Source of the DNA: an uncultured Megasphaera sp.
GTDB lineage: Bacteria; Bacillota; Negativicutes; Veillonellales; Megasphaeraceae
Length of the DNA stretch: 21,276 bases
NCBI GenBank assembly: GCA_900548635.1
Contig: URLP01000015.1
Span: 1-21,276, forward strand
Reading direction: 5' to 3'
Part shown: piece after piece, positions 1-8,559 of the stretch
Numbering within the stretch: the first letter of the stretch is position 1
Layout of the letters: each line of letters opens with the position of its first letter
Made by a program: the position numbers and the translations under genes
The notes under the pieces: model-generated
Database searches by the model: none
Seen by the model: only the letters and a program-made list of their open reading frames with translations
What the model was told of the DNA's origin: nothing

Positions 1-1
1 G

Positions 2-1327
2 GCCTGTCGGAACTTGTCGATGCTCGTCTCGGTGCCCAGCGCCGTCATGGCCATGGCGACGGCTGTCTACGTCTATGTCCAGGGCCGGGAAATGTTCAAC
101 AAGCCCATTGCCTTCCTTGCGGCGCTCTTTCTGGTCACCAGCATGGGCTTCATGTACATCGGCAAGGCTGCCGTGACGGACATGACCCTCATGTTCACCC
201 TGACGGTGACGATGATTTCCTTTTACCGCAAAAAATATTACACAGCCTACATTTTCTGCGGCCTCTCGCTCCTGGTCAAAGGCCCCATTGGCTATGCCTT
301 CCCGGCCCTGATCATGCTTCTCTATCTGGCTTGGACGCGGCAGTGGTCCCTGATGAAGGAAATGAAGATTCCCCAGGGCATCCTTCTGGCCTTCCTCGTC
401 GGCCTGCCCTGGTACATCCTCATGTATAAGGTCCACGGCGAAGTCTTTCTGGATACCTTCATCGGCTACCATAATATCACGCGCTTCGCCGCGCCGGAAC
501 ATCCGGGACAGAACAGCCTTTTCTTCTTCATCCCCATCCTTTTCGCCGCCATGATGCCCTGGACGGCAGCCCTTTTCCCGACGCTCCGCCGCCTCTTCCA
601 GAAACGCGACCCCTTCAAGGATACCCTGCAGTACTGCTTCGTCTGGGCAGCCTTCATCTTTGTCTTCTTTTCCCTTTCCAAGACGCAGCTCGTGACCTAC
701 ATCGCACCCATGTTCCCACCGACGGCCTACCTGCTCGGCTGGTACTGGTACCGCTGCTATGCGGAACGGAAATTCTCCCAGCCCCTGCTCGTGGCGATGT
801 ATATCCTGGGCTTTTTAGTCCTGGCCTGCAACGCCATTCCCCTGCATCAGGACGCAGCCTTCTTCCGGCCGGCCATCGTCTGGGGTACGTGCCTTTTGGC
901 AGCGGCCCTCTTCCTGCCGTCGGTCTGCCTCTGGCGCCGCAGTTACCGTGCAGCCATCGTCGTCGGCACAGCGGCCATGATTTGTTTCTCCTGGGCTGCG
1001 TTTGGCTTCATCCTGCCCAAGCTCCAGGTCCACGTCACGTCGTATGAAACGGCGCAGATGCTGCCCGATGTCTACGACGGCCACGCGCCGCTCTACGTCG
1101 AAAAGTTCCTGCGCCCGGGCATCGCCTACTACAGCGGCATGTACGGTGAAGAATGGGATCCCGTCAAGGATCCGGATCTGGAAACGCTCCTCGGCAGGCA
1201 GGACAAGATTTTCCTTATCATGTCCAAGACGACCTTCCACAAGCTGGCAAAATCGCAAAAGCTCATCGACCGCTTCGGCATCGCCGCCGAAACGCCGACA
1301 CAGGTCATCCTGATCAATCATCCCTAG
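2..1327 (+). CDS. PMT/ArnT-family membrane glycosyltransferase, 5' end missing
   Basis: The reading frame is open from the first bases of the window to a TAG at 1325-1327, so the start lies upstream; alignment by eye to the next gene suggests about 85 N-terminal residues are missing. It is a hydrophobic multi-pass protein of the GT-C superfamily, which moves a sugar from a polyprenyl-phosphate carrier to an acceptor outside the cytoplasmic membrane; ArnT members modify lipid A. Visible family signatures are KAAVTDMTLMF, the LVKGPIG turn, GLPWYILMYKVHG and the FIGYHNITRF..EHPGQ loop. The first periplasmic loop carrying the catalytic acidic residues would be in the missing part. The TAG overlaps the ribosome site of the next gene, so the two are co-transcribed and probably translationally coupled. 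The acceptor and donor cannot be read from the sequence. Confidence 0.88.
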   Translation, partial: ACRNLSMLVSVPSAVMAMATAVYVYVQGREMFNKPIAFLAALFLVTSMGFMYIGKAAVTDMTLMFTLTVTMISFYRKKYYTAYIFCGLSLLVKGPIGYAFPALIMLLYLAWTRQWSLMKEMKIPQGILLAFLVGLPWYILMYKVHGEVFLDTFIGYHNITRFAAPEHPGQNSLFFFIPILFAAMMPWTAALFPTLRRLFQKRDPFKDTLQYCFVWAAFIFVFFSLSKTQLVTYIAPMFPPTAYLLGWYWYRCYAERKFSQPLLVAMYILGFLVLACNAIPLHQDAAFFRPAIVWGTCLLAAALFLPSVCLWRRSYRAAIVVGTAAMICFSWAAFGFILPKLQVHVTSYETAQMLPDVYDGHAPLYVEKFLRPGIAYYSGMYGEEWDPVKDPDLETLLGRQDKIFLIMSKTTFHKLAKSQKLIDRFGIAAETPTQVILINHP

Positions 1328-1336
1328 GAGGTGTCT

Positions 1337-2944
1337 ATGAAACAGCGTACGTTCCTGGCCGTCATTTTCCTCGCGGCCTTGCTCTTCCTCGCCGCCGGCA
1401 TTTCCCAGCTTGCCGTTACGGATCCCGTCGAGTCGAATTACGCATTGACGGCCCTGGAAATGGTCCGCAGCGGCGACTGGATTTCGCCGCAGATTTACGG
1501 CACTTACTGGTATGACAAGCCCATCTTCCTCTACTGGCTTCTCTCGCTCGCGTACAGCCTCTTCGGCATGAGCGACTTCGCCGCCCGCCTGCCGGCAGTC
1601 CTCTTCGGCGCCGCTTCCTGCACGCTTTCCGCCTGGTTCGCCCTGCGCCAGACGGGACGACATGTGACGGCACTTCTTTTTGCGGCCATGACGGCAACGT
1701 CCCTCGGCTTCTGGTTCATCAGCCGCTCGGTCATTACAGACCAGCCTCTTTTCTTCTTTAGTGCAGCCACCCTCTCTTTTGCCTATATCGGCCTGACGGA
1801 AGGCCGCAAAAGCTATATCATCGCCGCCTATGGAGCAGCGGCCCTGGCGGTCCTCACCAAAGGGCCCGTAGGCCTGGTCCTGCCGGGACTTTTCCTGCTC
1901 GTCTTTGCCGCCGTCCAGCGCCGGTCTGATTACGTCAAGCGCCTCTTCCCGCCCCTTGGGCTTCTGCTCTTTGCCGTCCTCGTCCTCAGCTGGTACGGAC
2001 CGATGTACAGCCGCCACGGCATGGATTTCCTCGACGGCCTCCTGGGCTTCAACAACGTCGTGCGGGCGACGGTCTCGGAACATCCCGAATACGACGTCTG
2101 GTACTACTACCTCGTCCTCGTGCCCCTCAGCCTCCTGCCCTGGATCGGTCCCTGCCTTTACGGCCTGCGCCAGCGCTTCGCGAAGAGCGATGAATACGTC
2201 TTCATGGTCATCTGGGCGGGCGGCACGGTCCTCTTCTACAGCCTCATGGCCACGAAATACCCGACCTATGCCTACATCGCCAACTGGCCGATTCTTTACT
2301 TGGGCGCCCGTACTGTGCAGGACTGGCTCGATGAAGACGCGCACAAGGCCTGGTTTCTGGTCCTCGTGCCGGCCACGCTCTACAGCCTGCTCTTTGCTTC
2401 ACTGGTTTTCTTTACGGGCAAAGCCCCCTTCCCCGTCCAGGGCCTGACCCTGCTGACCGTCTTTTTGATCATCATGACGATTCTGACCTGGCTGGCCTTT
2501 TGGCAACACGCCTATCCGGCCCTGCCGTGCTTCGTCGTCATCACGACGGTCATGACCTATCTGATGCTGACCTCCCAGGTCCTGACGCCTTTCTACCAGT
2601 ACCGTTCGGCCCAGTCCTTGAGCGGACAGCTGCCGCAGGGCGCTGTCTATTTCTTCGAAGAATACCGCACGTCCTACCCCTATTACACCGGCCGGAGCGC
2701 CGTCTGGACCGCACCGGCATCGTATGACGAAAACACCCGCCTGAAGCGCGACGCTGTCTGGTCGAAAAAGCACCTCTACCCGACAGAATACGAAAACAGC
2801 GTCCTCAGCCGCATCCAAAAACACGAACCCCTGACCCTCGTCGTCCCTGAAGGACGCTACAAAGACTACCAGACCTCGAACTTTGCGCCCCTGTTGCAGC
2901 CAGCAGACAAAATTGGAGCTTATTACATCTTCGTGAATCAATAG
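1337..2944 (+). CDS. PMT/ArnT-family membrane glycosyltransferase (second of tandem pair)
   Basis: 535 residues from the ATG at 1337. An in-frame GTG six bases earlier is rejected because it lies inside the AGGAGG ribosome site at 1326-1331, which serves the ATG with a 5-base spacer. The N-terminus is one membrane segment (about 5-24) followed by the external loop with D29-P-V-E32, the position of the conserved acidic residues in PMT/ArnT enzymes. Further marks are YDKPIFLYWL, ITDQPLFFF, LTKGPVGLVLPG, and GFNNVVRATVSEHPEY, matching the upstream gene segment by segment. The C-terminal ~130 residues after the last membrane helices form a soluble, presumably periplasmic domain. This is a tandem paralogue of its neighbour; both probably act on envelope glycolipids. 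Assignment to the family is firm, the exact substrate unknown. Confidence 0.9.
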   Translation: MKQRTFLAVIFLAALLFLAAGISQLAVTDPVESNYALTALEMVRSGDWISPQIYGTYWYDKPIFLYWLLSLAYSLFGMSDFAARLPAVLFGAASCTLSAWFALRQTGRHVTALLFAAMTATSLGFWFISRSVITDQPLFFFSAATLSFAYIGLTEGRKSYIIAAYGAAALAVLTKGPVGLVLPGLFLLVFAAVQRRSDYVKRLFPPLGLLLFAVLVLSWYGPMYSRHGMDFLDGLLGFNNVVRATVSEHPEYDVWYYYLVLVPLSLLPWIGPCLYGLRQRFAKSDEYVFMVIWAGGTVLFYSLMATKYPTYAYIANWPILYLGARTVQDWLDEDAHKAWFLVLVPATLYSLLFASLVFFTGKAPFPVQGLTLLTVFLIIMTILTWLAFWQHAYPALPCFVVITTVMTYLMLTSQVLTPFYQYRSAQSLSGQLPQGAVYFFEEYRTSYPYYTGRSAVWTAPASYDENTRLKRDAVWSKKHLYPTEYENSVLSRIQKHEPLTLVVPEGRYKDYQTSNFAPLLQPADKIGAYYIFVNQ

Positions 2945-3045
2945 GCGCCTGACGGCGCCGTGGTTCGTGGACCGTGGACCATGGACCATGGTTCGATTTT
3001 GGTACATTCTTCGAATCACGCCAAACGCCAAACGAATCACGACGG
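2944..3045. repeat. short intergenic repeats after the glycosyltransferase pair
   Basis: Directly at the stop codon is a GGCGCC-TGAC-GGCGCC hairpin (2944-2959) without a T-run. It is followed by a tandem series of GTGGTTC / GTGGACC / ATGGACC units (2960-2995) that contains CCATGG palindromes. Then come two copies of CCAAACG in tandem (3021-3027, 3028-3034) flanked by two copies of CGAATCACG (3012-3020, 3033-3041). No gene or promoter is evident here. The hairpin may be a weak terminator or mRNA 3'-end structure. Confidence 0.5.
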
Positions 3046-3092
3046 GGACGTCGCTTCCTGCGACTCTCCGTCAACGAAAGGAGACATCTCTC

Positions 3093-3767
3093 ATGAATGA
3101 ATTGTTACGCGCTCTCCGCGCCTATCACGGGCCGCAGGTGTTCAATCCCTGGTCGGAGTATGATGAGGCTTGTGATATTGGACCGGAAGCGCCGGATATC
3201 CGCTGCCGTCAGTTGTCAGAATATCTGGCACCGCGCCTCAACAAAGCCCGCCTCGTCCTCGTCGCCGAAGCGGCGGGCTATCAGGGCTGCCGCTTCACGG
3301 GCATCCCCATTACGTGCGAACGCATGCTCCTCGATGAGCACAAGCAGATTACGTCGTCCCTTATCCTGGATCATGCGGGCCGGCGCACGAGCCGTCCTGA
3401 CTGCGCCTACATGACCAGCAGGCCCCAGCGGGAAAAGGGGATGAACGAACCGACGGACACCTACGTCTGGGGCGCCGTCGTCGACAACGGCCTCGACCCG
3501 CAGGACGTCCTCCTCTGGAACATCTTCCCCTTCCATCCGCATAAGGCTTCGCCTTTTTCCAACCGCACGCCGACGGACAGCGAACTGGCCGCAGGCCTCA
3601 ATCTCGCTAAGACCCTCCTGAAATTATGCCGCCCCGACGTCCGCATCGCCGCCATCGGCCGCAAGTCCGCTGAAACCCTGCAGGCCGCAGGCTTTGCGGC
3701 CATGCGCCCCCCTGCCAACGGCGGCGCCGGCCTTTTCCGTCAACAGTTCGCACGTTTTTGTCAGTAA
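3093..3767 (+). CDS. uracil-DNA glycosylase superfamily protein, uncharacterised branch
   Basis: 224 residues from the ATG at 3093, chosen because AAAGGAG (3077-3083) sits 9 bases upstream; the open frame extends to 2967 but that part would translate the intergenic repeats. The protein has the single-domain layout of UDG-superfamily enzymes: a beta strand LVLVAEAAGYQG (54-65) in the place of motif 1, then RFTGIPITCERML, LLWNIFPFHPH (140-150) and SNRTPT (157-162). UDG enzymes excise uracil or other damaged bases from DNA. Motif 2, which in most members is an HP(S/A) loop that inserts into the minor groove, reads RPPANGG (205-211) here, so the usual histidine looks replaced by proline; activity is uncertain. 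Relatives are normally annotated only as uracil-DNA glycosylase family protein. It stands alone between gene groups. Confidence 0.72.
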   Translation: MNELLRALRAYHGPQVFNPWSEYDEACDIGPEAPDIRCRQLSEYLAPRLNKARLVLVAEAAGYQGCRFTGIPITCERMLLDEHKQITSSLILDHAGRRTSRPDCAYMTSRPQREKGMNEPTDTYVWGAVVDNGLDPQDVLLWNIFPFHPHKASPFSNRTPTDSELAAGLNLAKTLLKLCRPDVRIAAIGRKSAETLQAAGFAAMRPPANGGAGLFRQQFARFCQ

Positions 3768-3812
3768 TTCTTTTAAAAAATCGGTGGAATTCGATATTTA
3801 CATTAAAATTAG

Positions 3813-3841
3813 TTGCATTAGCTTCATAAATTGTTTATAAT
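3813..3841 (+). promoter_or_regulatory. sigma-70 type promoter of gltB
   Basis: TTGCAT (3813-3818), a 17-base spacer and a perfect TATAAT (3836-3841) lie in AT-rich DNA ahead of gltB. Transcription would start near 3848 and leave a leader of about 75 bases before the ATG at 3922. Confidence 0.75.
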
Positions 3842-3862
3842 CATAGTTACACCACAGTATAT

Positions 3863-3898
3863 ACGAGCCTCTCTCCATACAGTGACGGCTCGTTTTTG
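3863..3898 (+). terminator. terminator-like hairpin in the gltB leader (possible attenuator)
   Basis: ACGAGCC (3863-3869) pairs with GGCTCGT (3887-3893) across a 17-base loop and is followed by five T. It lies downstream of the only convincing promoter and upstream of the gltB ribosome site (AAAGGGGG, 3906-3913). It is therefore inside the leader and could attenuate gltB transcription. No leader peptide or known aptamer is recognisable. Confidence 0.5.
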
Positions 3899-3921
3899 TA
3901 TACCCAAAGGGGGCTTTATGT

Positions 3922-6900
3922 ATGAATAAACCCATGCGCGATCTGCCGAGCCCGCAGGGCCTCTATGATCCGTCATATGAACACGATGCCTGCGGCATCG
4001 GTATCGTTGCCAATATAAAGGGGAAAAAATCATACGGCATCATCGATGATGCCCTGACCATCCTGGAAAACCTTCGCCACCGCGGCGCTGAAGGTGCCGA
4101 CGCCAACAGCGGCGACGGTGCAGGCATCCTCGTCCAGATTCCGCACCAGTTCTTCTGCCGTGAATGCGAAGTCCTCGGCTTCTCCCTGCCTGACGAAGGC
4201 GACTACGGCGTCGGCATGATTTTCGCCCACCGCTACGAAAACTTCCGCAAGAAACAGATGGAAGCCTTTGAAGACATCGTCCGTTCCGAAGGCCTGTCCA
4301 TCCTCGGCTGGCGCGACGTCCCGGTCGACGAAAGCCTGATCGGCAACATCGCCAAGAAGACGTGTCCCCATTTCCTCCAGGTCTTCATCCGCAAAGATCC
4401 GACCTTGAAGACGCAGATGGATTTTGAACGGAAACTCTACGTCATCCGCAAACTGGCGGAAAAAGCCATCGTTCCGGAAAGCCAGAAGAACGGCACGGAC
4501 TTCTACATCGCCAGCCTTTCGTCGAAAACCATCGTCTACAAAGGCATGCTGACGTCCATGCAGCTGCGCCATTTCTTCCTGGACCTGTCGGACCTGGATT
4601 TCGTCACCTCCATGGCCCTCATCCACTCCCGCTTCAGTACGAATACCTTCCCGAGCTGGGCCCGGGCCCATCCGAACCGCTACATCGTCCACAACGGCGA
4701 AATCAACACCATCCAGGGCAACATCAACTGGCTCAACGCCCGTGAAGGCAAGTCGAAATCGGCCTTCTTCCCGGATCTGGAAAAGGTCTTCCCCGTCGTC
4801 GACGACACGGGCAGCGACTCGTCCATGTTCGACAACTGCCTGGAATACCTTTATATGACAGGTCATTCCCTGCCCCACGCGATGATGATGATGATCCCTG
4901 AACCGTGGGAACGGGATCCCTTGATGAGCGAAGAAAAACGCGCTTTCTATAAATACCATAACTTCATGCTCGAACCGTGGGACGGCCCGGCCGCCATCGG
5001 CTTCTGCGACGGCACGGTCATCGGCGGCATGCTCGACCGCAACGGCCTGCGTCCGGCCCGCTACTACGTCACCCGCGACGACCGGGTCATCGTCAGCTCC
5101 GAAGTCGGCGTCCTGCGCATCCCGCCGGAAGACGTCCTCTACAAAGGCCGCCTCGAACCGGGCAAGATGCTCCTCGTCGACACGAAGAAGCAGCGCATCA
5201 TCGACGACGACGAAATCAAGCACGAAATCGCCACGGAATACCCGTACGACGAATGGTATAAAGAACACATCGTCAACCTCGACGACCTCATGTCCGGCCA
5301 GAACATCGCCAACAGCGATGCCATCATCCCTTACGATTTAAAGGAACAGGAAAAGGTCTTCGGTTACACCCAGGAAGACATGGACAAGGTCATCCTGCCC
5401 ATGGCCCGCGACGCCAAGCACGCCATCGACTCCATGGGCGTCGACGTGCCGCTCGCCGTCCTCAACGACCGGCCCCAGCTCCTCTATGATTATTTCAAAG
5501 AAAACTTCGCCCAGGTCACGAACCCGGCTATCGACGGCGTCCGTGAAAAAGTCGTCATGTCCTCGGCCGTCATGGCCGGCAACGTCGCCAACATCATGGA
5601 ACCGAACGAAGCCTCGACAGCAGCCCTTTACCTGAAGAGCCCGATTCTGACAAACGAACAGATGTCGGTCATCAAATCGCTGATGACGCCGAAACTGCGC
5701 GCGGCGACGCTCTCCATGCTCTACCCTGTCAACAGCGGTGCCGAAGGTATGGAAACGGCCATCGAATCGCTCTGTATCGACGCCCTCAAGGCCATCAAGA
5801 ACGGCGCCAACATCCTCGTCCTTTCGGACCGCGGCGTCAACTCCCGCATGGCCGCCATCCCGGCGCTCCTCGCCTCGGCCGCTCTGCATCACTACCTGAT
5901 CGACAAAGCCGTCCGCTCCGACGTCGGCCTGATCCTCGAATCGGGCGAACCGCGCGAAGTCCATCATTTCTGCACCCTTATCGGCTACGGCATTACGGCT
6001 ATCAACCCGTACATCGCCCTGGAATCGATCAAGGAACTGATTGCCAACAAGAAACTGCAGAAAATCGATTACGAAACGGCGAAACAGAACTACATCACGG
6101 CCGCCGTCAACGGTATCCTGGCCGTCATGTCCAAGATGGGCATTTCTACGGTCCACAGTTATCACGGCGCACAGATTTTCGAAGCCGTCGGCATCAAACA
6201 GGACCTGATCGATAAATACTTCTGCAACACGCCGTCCCGCATCGAAGGCCTGGGCATCGCGGAAATCGCCAAGGAAAATGCCCTGCGCCATCAGGAAGCG
6301 TACGCCAACACGAGCGACAAGCTGGAACGGGGCGACTTCTACCAGTATCACAAAGGCGGCCAGCCGCACATCATCGATCCGGAAACGGTCCAGCTCCTGC
6401 AGAAGGCCGTCCATGAAAACGACTACGCAACATACAAGAAATATGCTGAACATGTCAACCGCCAGACTATCTTCCGCCTGCGCGACCTCCTGGATTTCGA
6501 ATATCCTGCCGGCAGCAGCATCCCTATTGAAGAAGTCGAACCGGTCGATTCCATCGTCAAGCGCTTCCGCACGGGTGCTATGAGTTACGGCGCCCTCAGC
6601 AAGGAAGCCCATGAATGCGTCGCCACGGCCATGAACCGCCTGGGCGGCATGAGCAACACCGGTGAAGGCGGCGAAGATTCGGCCCGCTTCAATACGGAAA
6701 CGAACGACCGCATCAAACAGGTCGCCTCGGCCCGTTTCGGCGTCACCAGCGACTACCTGATCCACGCCGACGAACTGCAGATTAAATGCTCACAGGGCGC
6801 AAAACCGGGTGAAGGCGGTCATCTGCCGGGCAACAAAGTCTACCCGGACATCGCCAAGACCCGTCACGCGACGACAGGCGTCGCCCTCATTTCGCCTCCG

Positions 6901-8487
6901 CCTCATCACGATATCTACTCCATCGAAGATTTGGCAGAACTGATCTTCGACCTGAAGAATGCCAACCGCAAAGCCACGATTGGCGTCAAACTGACGTCCG
7001 GTGCGGGCATCGGCACCATTGCGGCCGGTGTCGTCAAGGCCAAAGCCGATGACATCGTCGTCAGCGGCTACGACGGTGGTACGGGCGCTTCGCCGCGTAC
7101 GAGCCTGCGCCATGCCGGCCTGCCCTGGGAAATCGGCCTCTCCGAAGTCCAGCAGACCCTGCTCCTCAACCGTCTGCGCGACCGCGTCACGCTGGAAGTC
7201 GACGGCAAGCTGCTCACCGGCCGCGACGTGGCCATCGCCGCCCTCTTCGGCGCCGAAGTCTTCGGTTTCGGCACGGCGCCGCTCCTGGCCATCGGCTGCC
7301 ACATGCTGCGCGTCTGCCACCTCAACACCTGCCCGTATGGCGTCTGCACGCAGGACGAAAAACTGCGCAAACGCTTCAAAGGCAAACCGGAATACATCAT
7401 CAACTTCATGCGCTTCATCGCCCAGGACCTGCGTGAAATCATGGCCCGCCTCGGCTTCCACACCATCGATGAAATGGTCGGCCGCTACGACTGCCTGAAA
7501 CAGCGCAGCCACTTCGGCAACTGGAAGGCGAAGACCGTCAACCTGAAGAACCTCCTCTATCGTCCCTACACGGATGCGTCTGTAGGCCAGCACTTCACGA
7601 CGCCCCAGGACCACAAGATCGGCACGACCCTGGATATGTCCAAACTGGTCCGCATGTGCCGTCCGGCCCTGGAAAACCAGAAGCACATCCGCGCCCGCCT
7701 GCGCATCAAGAATACGGACCGCGTCACAGGGACGATCCTGGGCAGTGAAATTACGAGCCGCTATGGCGAAAAAGGCCTGCCTGAAGATTCGATCATCCTC
7801 TCCTTCGTCGGTTCTGCCGGCCAGAGCTTCGGGGCCTTCATCCCCCACGGCCTGACCCTGAGCCTGGAAGGCGATGCCAATGACTACCTCGGCAAAGGGC
7901 TCTCAGGCGGTAAGATCATCGTTTCACCGCCGCGGGAATCGGCCTTCCCGGCGGAAGACAACATCATCATCGGCAACGTCGCCTTCTACGGCGCCACCAG
8001 CGGTGAAGCCTACATCAACGGCACGGCCGGTGAACGCTTCTGCGTCCGCAACAGCGGCATCAGCGCCGTCGTCGAAGGCGTCGGCAACCACGGCTGCGAA
8101 TACATGACCGGCGGCCGCGTCCTCATCCTCGGCCAGACAGGGCGCAACTTTGCAGCCGGCATGTCCGGCGGCATCGCCTACGTCTACGACCTGGATCCCA
8201 GCAAATGCAACATGGACATGGTCAAACTGGAACAGCTGACCGATGACGATGAAAAAGCAGCGGTCAAAGCCATGCTGGAAAGACACGTCAAATACACGGA
8301 CAGCAACTTGGGCCATATTCTCTTAGAAAACTGGGACGACACAGTCACCCATTTGACTAAGGTCATCCCTGAAGCCTATGAAGAAATGGTTGCCCTCATT
8401 GCTCAGGCCGAAGCTGAAGGTCATACCGACCAAGAAGCACATATGATTGCATTTGAAAAGAAACACGGGAAAAACGGAAAGAAATAA
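3922..8487 (+). CDS. gltB: glutamate synthase, large (alpha) subunit
   Basis: 1521 residues, the normal length for the large subunit of bacterial glutamate synthase, which converts glutamine plus 2-oxoglutarate to two glutamate in the cytosol. Domains in order: class-II glutamine amidotransferase beginning at Cys24 (HDACGIGIVA), exposed after removal of a 23-residue propeptide as in known GltB; central domain roughly 475-760; FMN-binding synthase barrel roughly 825-1200 with MSNTGEGGED and GEGGHLPGNKV; 3Fe-4S ligands C1126, C1132 and C1137 (C-x5-C-x4-C); and the C-terminal GXGXG beta-helix roughly 1270-1470. The ATG follows AAAGGGGG (3906-3913) at 8 bases; an out-of-frame ATG at 3918 is ignored. 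It has its own promoter, leader hairpin and terminator. The electron-supplying small subunit gltD is not adjacent, so it must be elsewhere or be replaced by another electron donor. Confidence 0.98.
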   Translation: MNKPMRDLPSPQGLYDPSYEHDACGIGIVANIKGKKSYGIIDDALTILENLRHRGAEGADANSGDGAGILVQIPHQFFCRECEVLGFSLPDEGDYGVGMIFAHRYENFRKKQMEAFEDIVRSEGLSILGWRDVPVDESLIGNIAKKTCPHFLQVFIRKDPTLKTQMDFERKLYVIRKLAEKAIVPESQKNGTDFYIASLSSKTIVYKGMLTSMQLRHFFLDLSDLDFVTSMALIHSRFSTNTFPSWARAHPNRYIVHNGEINTIQGNINWLNAREGKSKSAFFPDLEKVFPVVDDTGSDSSMFDNCLEYLYMTGHSLPHAMMMMIPEPWERDPLMSEEKRAFYKYHNFMLEPWDGPAAIGFCDGTVIGGMLDRNGLRPARYYVTRDDRVIVSSEVGVLRIPPEDVLYKGRLEPGKMLLVDTKKQRIIDDDEIKHEIATEYPYDEWYKEHIVNLDDLMSGQNIANSDAIIPYDLKEQEKVFGYTQEDMDKVILPMARDAKHAIDSMGVDVPLAVLNDRPQLLYDYFKENFAQVTNPAIDGVREKVVMSSAVMAGNVANIMEPNEASTAALYLKSPILTNEQMSVIKSLMTPKLRAATLSMLYPVNSGAEGMETAIESLCIDALKAIKNGANILVLSDRGVNSRMAAIPALLASAALHHYLIDKAVRSDVGLILESGEPREVHHFCTLIGYGITAINPYIALESIKELIANKKLQKIDYETAKQNYITAAVNGILAVMSKMGISTVHSYHGAQIFEAVGIKQDLIDKYFCNTPSRIEGLGIAEIAKENALRHQEAYANTSDKLERGDFYQYHKGGQPHIIDPETVQLLQKAVHENDYATYKKYAEHVNRQTIFRLRDLLDFEYPAGSSIPIEEVEPVDSIVKRFRTGAMSYGALSKEAHECVATAMNRLGGMSNTGEGGEDSARFNTETNDRIKQVASARFGVTSDYLIHADELQIKCSQGAKPGEGGHLPGNKVYPDIAKTRHATTGVALISPPPHHDIYSIEDLAELIFDLKNANRKATIGVKLTSGAGIGTIAAGVVKAKADDIVVSGYDGGTGASPRTSLRHAGLPWEIGLSEVQQTLLLNRLRDRVTLEVDGKLLTGRDVAIAALFGAEVFGFGTAPLLAIGCHMLRVCHLNTCPYGVCTQDEKLRKRFKGKPEYIINFMRFIAQDLREIMARLGFHTIDEMVGRYDCLKQRSHFGNWKAKTVNLKNLLYRPYTDASVGQHFTTPQDHKIGTTLDMSKLVRMCRPALENQKHIRARLRIKNTDRVTGTILGSEITSRYGEKGLPEDSIILSFVGSAGQSFGAFIPHGLTLSLEGDANDYLGKGLSGGKIIVSPPRESAFPAEDNIIIGNVAFYGATSGEAYINGTAGERFCVRNSGISAVVEGVGNHGCEYMTGGRVLILGQTGRNFAAGMSGGIAYVYDLDPSKCNMDMVKLEQLTDDDEKAAVKAMLERHVKYTDSNLGHILLENWDDTVTHLTKVIPEAYEEMVALIAQAEAEGHTDQEAHMIAFEKKHGKNGKK

Positions 8488-8489
8488 GC

Positions 8490-8523
8490 AAAAGGAGCTG
8501 TCGCATCGCGGCAGTTCCTTTTT
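8490..8523 (+). terminator. intrinsic terminator of gltB
   Basis: GGAGCTGTCGC pairs with GCGGCAGTTCC (two G-T wobbles) over a very short loop, preceded by four A and followed by five T, starting three bases after the gltB stop codon. It belongs to the GCTGTCGCA terminator family seen elsewhere in this window. Confidence 0.85.
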
Positions 8524-8559
8524 ACGTTAATACAATTTGGAAAAAGGAGACGATAGCCA

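Noticed and set aside
1331..1336. GTG start for the second glycosyltransferase
   Set aside because: It lies within the AGGAGG ribosome site serving the ATG at 1337.
815..2344. Long minus-strand open frame (509 codons) opposite the glycosyltransferases
   Set aside because: It is antisense to two clear membrane proteins, its composition (Arg, Glu, Asp, Gly rich) is the mirror of GC-rich hydrophobic codons, and no ribosome site or family match is seen.
2967..3092. N-terminal extension of the UDG-like protein
   Set aside because: It translates the intergenic repeats; the ATG at 3093 has an ideal AAAGGAG.
4030..7848. Three long minus-strand open frames opposite gltB
   Set aside because: They are mirror images of strongly C-ending codons in gltB, low-complexity in V, D, F and R, and lack starts with ribosome sites.
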